Below the pieces are notes generated by a model. It searched no databases and was not told the DNA's origin. It worked only from the letters and a program-made list of their open reading frames with translations. Below are positions 57,725 to 64,000 of a stretch of DNA of 64,000 bases, in pieces (the stretch's first letter is position 1; each line of letters begins with the position of its first letter). The DNA comes from Moellerella wisconsensis ATCC 35017. GTDB lineage: Bacteria > Pseudomonadota > Gammaproteobacteria > Enterobacterales > Enterobacteriaceae. The DNA is taken from NCBI RefSeq assembly GCF_001294465.1, contig NZ_LGAA01000018.1, positions 124,001 through 188,000 of the forward strand, in the 5' to 3' direction. The translations under genes were made by a program, and so were the position numbers.

Positions 57725-59191
57725 TTAAAGTTTGATTTTACTTTCTCGCAATTGGAGCTGACGGATTTCGTCAATTCGAGCGTCATAACGTATTTGCTCA
57801 TAACTCCCTAGTTTTGTCATTCTGCTGGCATCGCTCAAGTAGTTAATTGCCCCATCAAAATTACCTCGTAATACCATGTCTTCCGCGTAAGCCGCCAATT
57901 CTTCATTGCGCTTACCTTGCTTCGCGGAGGCCTCGGCCAGTAAATCCCAGCCATTGGGGTCGCTTGGGTAATCAAAAGTATATTTATACAAAAGTTTTGA
58001 AGCATCGGCATATTGTTTATTGCGAATATACGCATTGGCCAGGTTAATCTGTAAAACCGGATCTTTTGCAGAGTTTATACGTGCCTTTTCCAAACGAGCA
58101 ACGGCTTTAGCCGCACGATTTTGTTCAATATCCAAATCGGTCATAGCATCGATAAACCACGGATTATTAGGTTGTTTCGCCAGTAATTCCGCTATAATTT
58201 TATTCGACTCGGTATATTTTTTTTCTTGTGAAGATAGCCACAGCGCTCGACCATAATCTGCGGCCATTTTTTCTTGCTCGCTACCTTTACTGTAGTTAGA
58301 TAAAATTTGCTCTAAGATGGCTTTTTGATCCACACCATACATCGCCAAAATACGGACACGGGCTAGCATAAAATCAAATGATGACGGCACGGTGACTTTG
58401 GGAAATTGGCTTGAACGATTACGGGCATCGGCGAGCCGGCTATCAGGTAATGGGTGAGTGAGTAAAATTTCTGGGGGTTTTGACATATAGCGTGTTTGGT
58501 CAGACATTACCTGCATAAAATCTGCCATAGCATGGGGATCAAATCCTGAGCGACGTAACGTTTGTAGACCGATACGATCGGCTTCTTGCTCATTGCCTTG
58601 AGTAAAGCTAATACGACCTTGTTGAACCCCCGCCATAGTGCTGGTCAAGGCGGCAAACCCGGCTTGTGGATTCGCCATCACCAATAATAATGAACCAATA
58701 GTGCCGGCAATGGCTAATGGAGTATTGCTTTTTTGATCTTCAAGCATACGGGCTAAGTGCCGCTGAGTAACGTGAGATATTTCATGCGCCAAGACGGAAG
58801 CCAATTGGCTTTCATTTTGGCTATAACGAAATAGTGCGGAATGCAGTACCACGTTACCACCGAAGTAAGCATAGGCGTTAATATTCTGATTATTAACTAA
58901 ATAAAATTTAAAGGGTGTTTTTACTGAATCTGCATTTTTAACTAACTTATGCCCCAAGTTATTAATATATTGCAGCAGCAGAGGATCATAAATGAGAGGT
59001 GTACTGGCTCTGATTTGCCGAGTAAACGCATCCCCCAATAAAATTTCTTGGTCAATAGTTAGAGTGCCTGCGGCGGTCGTTCCCATATCAGGCAGGGTAT
59101 CTTCGACGGAACTGTAGGCCGTAGCCCAAGGTCCAAAAGTGAGTGTTGCAATTAATACAGCCAAAATAGGGTTTTTCAGTGTGTTTTTCAT
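57725..59191 (-). CDS. bepA: periplasmic chaperone/metalloprotease BepA
   Basis: BepA helps assemble the LPS transporter LptD and degrades stalled outer-membrane proteins. From the ATG at 59191 the signal peptide (about 26 residues) is followed by an M48 zinc protease domain with HEISH at residues 136-140, the same numbering as in E. coli, and C-terminal TPR helices. The total is 488 residues (E. coli 487). An ATG 15 codons earlier is in frame but less likely. SigmaE control is known in E. coli. Confidence 0.95.
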   Translation of the reverse strand: MKNTLKNPILAVLIATLTFGPWATAYSSVEDTLPDMGTTAAGTLTIDQEILLGDAFTRQIRASTPLIYDPLLLQYINNLGHKLVKNADSVKTPFKFYLVNNQNINAYAYFGGNVVLHSALFRYSQNESQLASVLAHEISHVTQRHLARMLEDQKSNTPLAIAGTIGSLLLVMANPQAGFAALTSTMAGVQQGRISFTQGNEQEADRIGLQTLRRSGFDPHAMADFMQVMSDQTRYMSKPPEILLTHPLPDSRLADARNRSSQFPKVTVPSSFDFMLARVRILAMYGVDQKAILEQILSNYSKGSEQEKMAADYGRALWLSSQEKKYTESNKIIAELLAKQPNNPWFIDAMTDLDIEQNRAAKAVARLEKARINSAKDPVLQINLANAYIRNKQYADASKLLYKYTFDYPSDPNGWDLLAEASAKQGKRNEELAAYAEDMVLRGNFDGAINYLSDASRMTKLGSYEQIRYDARIDEIRQLQLRESKIKL

Positions 59192-59399
59192 GAAATAGAT
59201 ACGCCCCTTACAGCGATGAATGAGCAAAATTCCCATTACTTGTCATTTATCAAATGGCCGATATGCTGGCTATTTTTGCATATTTTGAATTAATTGAGCT
59301 ATATGATAGCAAAAGCTATCGTAAAATCTGTGGATCAGTATAATTTCATTAAATTAAATCGATTATTGGCTTATCCCTGGTCCCCAAGGAGTCATTGCT

Positions 59400-60476
59400 A
59401 TGCTTGATATGCTTGTTCAATGGTATCGACGACGTTTCTCAGATCCACAAGCGGTTGCATTATTTACCAGCTTAGTTATTGGATTTTGTATTATATTCTT
59501 TTTTAGTGGAATTTTAGCCCCATTATTAGTGGCGATTGTTTTAGCTTACCTTCTCGAATGGCCAACTCATTTGCTTGAGAGGTTAGGTTGTTCTAGGGTA
59601 TTAGCCGTATGTATCATTTTGACCGTGTTTGCTGGAATTAGTGCCATGGTTTTTTTCATCATTGCACCTACGGCTTGGCAACAGGCAATTAATTTGATCT
59701 CTGATTTACCGACTATGGTGAATGATTTTAACCAATATGCCAAAACATTACCTGAACGTTATCCTGCATTAGTCGATGCGGGTATTATAGATATGATGGC
59801 GGATAACTTGCGCAGTAAATTATCTTCAGTGGCGGAATCAGTGGTTAAATTTTCAGTCGCCTCACTCATTGGTATTTTTACACTTTCTATTTATATTGTG
59901 TTAGTACCGCTGATGATGTTTTTTTTATTAAAAGACAAACAGCGCATTTTTGCTGGCGTACAAAAAGTGTTACCGCGTAACAGAATGCTAGTTACTGAAG
60001 TTTGGCAAGAAATGAACCAACAAATTACCAATTATCTACGCGGTAAAGTGACAGAAATGGTGATTGTGGGTATTTGTACTTACGCTGTTTTTGCCTTTTT
60101 GGGGCTGCGTTATTCCGTTTTATTATCGGTGTTAGTCGGTTTTTCAGTCTTAATTCCATACATTGGTGCTGTGGCGGTCACTATTCCTGTGGTGATTGTG
60201 GGATTATTCCAATGGGGATTAGGCAGTGATTTTTGGACTCTAATGATTGCTTACTTAGTGGTTCAAGGATTAGATGGCAATTTATTAGTGCCGGTTTTAT
60301 TCTCTGAAGCGGTTAATTTGCATCCGTTGGTAATTATTTTGTCGGTGATTATTTTTGGTGGATTCTGGGGCTTTTGGGGCGTGTTTTTCGCTATCCCGCT
60401 GGCCACGTTAGTTAAAGCGGTGATCCACGCGTGGCCTGAGGATGTAATTGAAGACAACTCAGCAGATGTCAAATAA
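59400..60476 (+). CDS. perM: AI-2E-family transporter PerM
   Basis: A 358-residue membrane protein of the AI-2E transporter (TqsA/PerM) family with about eight helices: two N-terminal, a long cytosolic/periplasmic middle, then a C-terminal bundle with GFSVLIPYIGA and LVVQGLDGNLLVPVLFS. The substrate of PerM is not settled. It diverges from bepA as in E. coli. A large hairpin without a T run follows. Confidence 0.92.
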   Translation: MLDMLVQWYRRRFSDPQAVALFTSLVIGFCIIFFFSGILAPLLVAIVLAYLLEWPTHLLERLGCSRVLAVCIILTVFAGISAMVFFIIAPTAWQQAINLISDLPTMVNDFNQYAKTLPERYPALVDAGIIDMMADNLRSKLSSVAESVVKFSVASLIGIFTLSIYIVLVPLMMFFLLKDKQRIFAGVQKVLPRNRMLVTEVWQEMNQQITNYLRGKVTEMVIVGICTYAVFAFLGLRYSVLLSVLVGFSVLIPYIGAVAVTIPVVIVGLFQWGLGSDFWTLMIAYLVVQGLDGNLLVPVLFSEAVNLHPLVIILSVIIFGGFWGFWGVFFAIPLATLVKAVIHAWPEDVIEDNSADVK

Positions 60477-60494
60477 TAGTGCTTGAGCAAGAAT

Positions 60495-60534
60495 AACGTT
60501 CGAGATCCTCACCCATGAGCGGTGAGGACACGTT
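60495..60534. repeat. hairpin between perM and the DUF1345 gene
   Basis: TCCTCACC/GGTGAGGA with a 7-base loop is flanked by an outer AACGT/ACGTT stem. There is no T run, so it may protect the perM mRNA 3' end more than terminate it. Confidence 0.6.
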
Positions 60535-60649
60535 AAAACAAGATACTTCTTAACAGGGACAATACCTATTCTGCGTCGGTGAAATCCCCAGAATAAAATA
60601 AGCGCAGTGATATCTAGCGGTGTTTACTCTTTATTTATAGGGATCGATT

Positions 60650-61327
60650 ATGTTTCGTTTGTATACCCGATTTACCCATATTGCCCATCATTATTTTCAC
60701 AGCCGACCGCGATTATTGCTTTCTTTGGGCGCTGCGACAATCACCTTTTTTATATTGCTGTCTTATTATCCAGTACAAACTGGCTTAATGTTGAGTTGGA
60801 ATGTATTTGCATGGCTCTATTTAGCCTGTTTGCTTGAAAAAACTATTATTCGTAAAAAAATCGATATCCGCAAAGTGACTCGACGGGAAGATGAAAGTGC
60901 CAAAATGGTGATTTTCTTTCTATTAGCAGGGTGTTGTATCTCAATGCTGGTGCTGTTTGTCGAGTTGAGTGGCAGTGCTAACTTAAAAGGGTACGATAGA
61001 ATTTTTTCTTATATATTAACTGCATCGACATTAATTTCATCTTGGTTATTAATTCCTATGGGTTTTACTATGCATTACGCCCATCTTTATTATGGGCGGC
61101 ATGAAGATAATCAACCGTGGTTAATTTTTCCGGATAAACCTAACGAGCCGATGTATTCAGATTTTATGTATTTTTCTTTTACTATTGCCGTTGCTAGTCA
61201 AACTGCAGATGTGTGTGTTGGCTCTTCGATGATGAGAAAAGCGGTATTATTGCAATCAGTAATATCGTTTATCTTTAATATGGCAATTTTAGGCTTGTCG
61301 ATTAATATTTGCGCCAGCTTATTTTAG
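60650..61327 (+). CDS. DUF1345 membrane protein
   Basis: The 225 residues form about six helices with the DUF1345 pattern: RPRLLLSLGAATITFFIL, LSWNVFAWLYLACL, then a charged cytosolic loop (RKKIDIRKVTRREDESAK). MHYAHLYYG and DFMYFSFTIAVASQTADV follow. The function is unknown. It lies between perM and a DedA gene, all on the + strand, possibly one transcript. Confidence 0.85.
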   Translation: MFRLYTRFTHIAHHYFHSRPRLLLSLGAATITFFILLSYYPVQTGLMLSWNVFAWLYLACLLEKTIIRKKIDIRKVTRREDESAKMVIFFLLAGCCISMLVLFVELSGSANLKGYDRIFSYILTASTLISSWLLIPMGFTMHYAHLYYGRHEDNQPWLIFPDKPNEPMYSDFMYFSFTIAVASQTADVCVGSSMMRKAVLLQSVISFIFNMAILGLSINICASLF

Positions 61328-61407
61328 TCCGTTATTTGATATAAAACGATTAAATTAAATAAGCTAATTTTTATTTTTATGCAACCGATAATCTTGTTGA
61401 AGGTCCG

Positions 61408-61995
61408 ATGCTCACAGAACATTTAACTGAACAAATTGCCGAATACGGTTATTGGGCGACATTTTTTGGCACCATGCTGGAAGGCGAGGCCGCAGCTTTT
61501 ATTTCTGGCGTAGCAGCACATAATCAGTGGTTATATTATCCGTGGGTTTTATTGTTTGCGGCGCTAGGTGGAATAACCAGTGATAGCCTGTTATTTACGG
61601 TCGGTTATTTCTTTGGACCCAAAATTTTAGCCCGCTTACCTCGGCATCAGGATAAAATTACTTGGGTACAGCAAAAAATAACTCAGCATCAAATCGGGTT
61701 AATTATCGGTATTCGTTTTGCTTATGGATTACGCACTATCGGACCCATTATTATCGGTAGCGCTAAAATTAATCCATTAAAATTTTTCGGATTCAATATA
61801 CTAGGCGGAATTTTATGGAGTGGCATAATTGTTACTTTGGGTTATATGGCCAGCTCAGTACTGATATGGCTGCCGTTTAAGTCTCCTGTTGTTTGGTTAG
61901 TCGGACTAGTCATTATTTTGTTGGCAATTTTGATGGCGCGTAAATTTTGGCATAAGAAATGGCGTAAAAAACCTCAATCAAGCGATAACGACTAA
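61408..61995 (+). CDS. DedA-family membrane protein, YohD-like
   Basis: The 195 residues match the small DedA group typified by E. coli YohD (192). Signatures are EYGYWATFFGTMLEGEAAAFISG near the start, LGGITSDSLLFTVGYFFG and the Arg-rich loop GIRFAYGLRTIGPIIIG. DedA proteins support membrane homeostasis, and some flip undecaprenyl phosphate or phospholipids. It is convergent with bcp. Confidence 0.9.
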   Translation: MLTEHLTEQIAEYGYWATFFGTMLEGEAAAFISGVAAHNQWLYYPWVLLFAALGGITSDSLLFTVGYFFGPKILARLPRHQDKITWVQQKITQHQIGLIIGIRFAYGLRTIGPIIIGSAKINPLKFFGFNILGGILWSGIIVTLGYMASSVLIWLPFKSPVVWLVGLVIILLAILMARKFWHKKWRKKPQSSDND

Positions 61996-62059
61996 AAAGT
62001 CTTGGATTATTGGTTGTGTGTTTCTCGTATAGCGGCGGAATAACTAATCTTGAAGGGGC

Positions 62060-62095
62060 CGAGGAAATTGCCGCTGAAGTTAGAGTCAGCGGCAA
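62060..62095 (-). terminator. terminator of bcp
   Basis: TTGCCGCTGA pairs perfectly with TCAGCGGCAA across an 8-base loop. On the minus strand a short TTTCC follows, so it is a weak-tail terminator 9 bases after the bcp stop. Confidence 0.7.
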
Positions 62096-62103
62096 GAATA
62101 TAG

Positions 62104-62574
62104 TTAGGCGTTAGAGTTGAGATAATCCAAGACGATTTGATGGTGATCGCTGGTTTTAAAGTTATCAAAAACATGTTCAATGTTGCCATTCGCATCAATT
62201 AAAAAGCTAATGCGGTGAATGCCATCATAGGTTTTTCCCATGAATTTTTTCTCTCCCCAAATACCAAATTGCTCACAAACATGGTGATCTTCATCGGAAA
62301 GTAGAGTGAAATTCAACATCTCTTTTTCAACGAAACGAGCCAATTTTTCTGGTTTATCGGTGCTTATTCCAAGAACATCAACGCCTTGTTGTTTTAGTGT
62401 ATCCATTTCATCACGCAGACCACATGCCTGAACAGTACAGCCTGGCGTCATCGCCTTCGGGTAAAAATAGACTAAAACACGTTGCCCTACATAATCAGAA
62501 AGATTGATGATTTCGCCATCTTGGTCAGGAAGGCTAAATTGAGGAGCCTTATCGCCGGCTTTCAATGGACTCAT
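62104..62574 (-). CDS. bcp: thiol peroxidase Bcp
   Basis: An atypical 2-Cys peroxiredoxin that reduces hydroperoxides with thioredoxin. Peroxidatic Cys46 and resolving Cys51 are in TPGCTVQACGLRD. The 156 residues equal the E. coli length. It is 14 bases after gcvR on the same strand, the conserved gcvR-bcp pair. Confidence 0.97.
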   Translation of the reverse strand: MSPLKAGDKAPQFSLPDQDGEIINLSDYVGQRVLVYFYPKAMTPGCTVQACGLRDEMDTLKQQGVDVLGISTDKPEKLARFVEKEMLNFTLLSDEDHHVCEQFGIWGEKKFMGKTYDGIHRISFLIDANGNIEHVFDNFKTSDHHQIVLDYLNSNA

Positions 62575-62588
62575 TGCATAGATCTCCG

Positions 62589-63176
62589 TTAATTCTGCAT
62601 TTTTGGATTATGAATAATATTTATGCTGCCTTGAGCATGCAGTATTGTACATAGCTGCTCAAATTTATGGGTTATTACTCCGCCATTATCATCCATAGGA
62701 TTATGGGCGGTAATTTGTACTTCAAGCTGAGGTGGCAATCCGTCATCCACTAGGTGGGTTTTAGACATTAGCTCAGCAATATTACACTGCTGGGTAGTAA
62801 ATAAATTAGTAAATTGCTCGACTATACCAGGTGCATCATTTACCACAACTTTAACGACTGCGGTTGATGGATAGTAGGTGGTCTCGATACAGCGGGTACG
62901 TTTCATCACGATCAATAAATCGAGCTCTGCACCTTTTAGCGGCAAAATGGATTCGAGCATAGTGATTGAATTCCATTTACCTGACAACATCATAATAAAA
63001 GTAAATTCTTCTCCAAACATCGCTAAGCGGCTATCTTCTATATTACAGTCACATTCACTGACCAGTCGGGTGATAGTATTCACTATTCCTGAGCGATCTT
63101 TTCCTAATGCGGTAATCACCAGATACTGCTGTTCGGACTGTGACGATGCTGATGGTGGCAAAGCGGGTTGTGGCAA
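62589..63176 (-). CDS. gcvR: glycine cleavage repressor protein GcvR
   Basis: GcvR has two ACT domains (YLVITALGKDRSGIVNTITR and VVKVVVNDAPGIVEQFTNLF). Without glycine it binds the activator GcvA and blocks the gcv operon. The 195 residues match E. coli (190), with a short Ser/Pro/Gln-rich N-terminal extension. It diverges from dapA and leads bcp. Confidence 0.94.
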   Translation of the reverse strand: MPQPALPPSASSQSEQQYLVITALGKDRSGIVNTITRLVSECDCNIEDSRLAMFGEEFTFIMMLSGKWNSITMLESILPLKGAELDLLIVMKRTRCIETTYYPSTAVVKVVVNDAPGIVEQFTNLFTTQQCNIAELMSKTHLVDDGLPPQLEVQITAHNPMDDNGGVITHKFEQLCTILHAQGSINIIHNPKMQN

Positions 63177-63696
63177 AATAATTTCCTTAGTGTTTGTTCG
63201 CGTATCTGTTTTTGTCTAATTATCAGTTACTTTTGCTTATTTTAAACTTATTTGGGCTAAACGCTAGAATAGCTTATCGCTAAATATAGCGTTTAAGCAT
63301 CCGCCTTAAAATAGTCGATGCAAAATAAAAATAGAATCAACGTTCTCTAAGGGGAGCATAAAATTGCAGTGATGCCAAGTAAAGCTCATTACGGTTTTTA
63401 TTCATCGCTAAGCCTTGATGGTGATTCAAAGCCGCATCAATACGATAACATGAGAACCTTAGCTATCTAGAAATTGATAATAAAGAATGAGATTGAACTC
63501 TATGCCGATATCTAGCTTGCCAGATAAATTAACTTGAAAAACTGAACCTAATTGCCCGAATTTGAGGGAATTATTACTTCTGTTTAAGTTAAAGATTCAG
63601 CTATTAACAAAATTCATTAAAATCATGCGTTAGAATGGTTTTATTCTTTCTGCCGAGAAAGTAACATGAGAGTTCAACTTTTTGGGGGAATGGCGA
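63177..63696. other. 520-base gap between divergent gcvR and dapA
   Basis: It holds the promoters of both genes. I see no additional gene and no strong inverted repeat. GGGGG at about 63684 is the dapA ribosome site. Confidence 0.45.
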
Positions 63697-64000
63697 ATGG
63701 CTAGCGGACAGAAAAACTATAAACAATTTATGCAGGGCAGTATGGTTGCATTGATTACACCCATGGATGCAGCGGGAAAACTGGACAAAAAAAGTCTAAA
63801 AGCGTTAGTCGATTATCATGTCGCGAGTGGCACCTCAGCGATTATTTCTGTTGGTACAACGGGAGAATCAGCCACACTGAGCCATGATGAGCATGCTGAA
63901 GTGGTACTGGCCACGCTGGAATATGCTGATGGACGCATCCCGATTATTGCGGGAACTGGCGCTAATGCAACTGCCGAAGCAATTTCGCTAACTAAACAGT
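63697..64000 (+). CDS. dapA: 4-hydroxy-tetrahydrodipicolinate synthase DapA, N-terminal part
   Basis: DapA condenses pyruvate with aspartate semialdehyde, the first committed step to lysine and meso-diaminopimelate. About 101 codons are in the window before the right edge. The segment [10 protein letters not shown] and the pyruvate-binding [11 protein letters not shown] are typical. The ATG at 63697 has a GGGGG site seven bases upstream and adds 11 residues to the E. coli start; the ATG at 63730 aligns with the E. coli start but has no ribosome site. The active-site Lys lies beyond the edge. Confidence 0.94.
   Translation, partial: MASGQKNYKQFMQGSMVALITPMDAAGKLDKKSLKALVDYHVASGTSAIISVGTTGESATLSHDEHAEVVLATLEYADGRIPIIAGTGANATAEAISLTKQ

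Overview
The window is a chromosomal segment of an AT-rich gammaproteobacterium of the order Enterobacterales. Its backbone genes match Escherichia coli proteins closely in length and motifs and keep familiar neighbours: mnmA-nudJ-rluE-icd, yegS-cyaR-yegQ-baeR-baeS-mdtCBA, mgtE, ppx-ppk-speG, purN-purM facing upp-uraA-hda, yfgD-bepA facing perM, and bcp-gcvR facing dapA. The low GC, the long AT-rich gaps and this mosaic order suggest a lineage near Budviciaceae or Morganellaceae. That placement is an inference; no rRNA is present to confirm it.

Layout. (1) 1-4.1 kb: mnmA (cut by the window edge), nudJ and rluE on the minus strand, then a long leader and icd. (2) 4.1-19.3 kb: an accessory stretch starting with prophage debris at the 3' end of icd (a tyrosine integrase remnant of the e14/P21 type, an exonuclease fragment, a possible structured RNA). 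Many short, mostly unrecognised genes follow, several encoding membrane or exported proteins: two YagU paralogues, a lipoprotein, an RpiB-like protein lacking the usual histidines, a DUF305 protein, a YfdC-type channel, a DinI-like protein, and two CspA-family genes that share a long cold-box leader. Genes are separated by 0.4-1.2 kb AT-rich gaps. (3) 20-31 kb: transport and metabolism genes (AlsT-type symporter, AmiD, YddG, YidA, a MarA/SoxS-like regulator, PheP, PagP, a TPP riboswitch with thiD, YegS) and the small RNA CyaR with a CRP site at about -41. (4) 31.6-44.8 kb: TrhP/YegQ, the BaeSR two-component system and the MdtABC RND pump without mdtD, then an MHS-family transporter. (5) 45-64 kb: MgtE, polyphosphate enzymes, SpeG, purine synthesis divergent from uracil salvage with a PurR box between them, Hda read from a conserved CUG start, BepA, PerM, a DUF1345 protein, a DedA protein, Bcp, GcvR and the start of dapA.

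Functional links visible in the sequence: BaeSR next to the efflux operon it controls in relatives; purMN and upp-uraA sharing a PurR-box intergenic region; ppk with ppx for polyphosphate turnover; and two cold-shock genes with the same leader architecture. No complete mobile element, CRISPR array, rRNA or intact tRNA was found. I do not see a convincing new multi-gene system. The most unexplained material is the 4-19 kb small-protein region, the RNA-like structure at 5.24 kb, the RpiB-like enzyme and the His/Met-rich sensor loop of BaeS.
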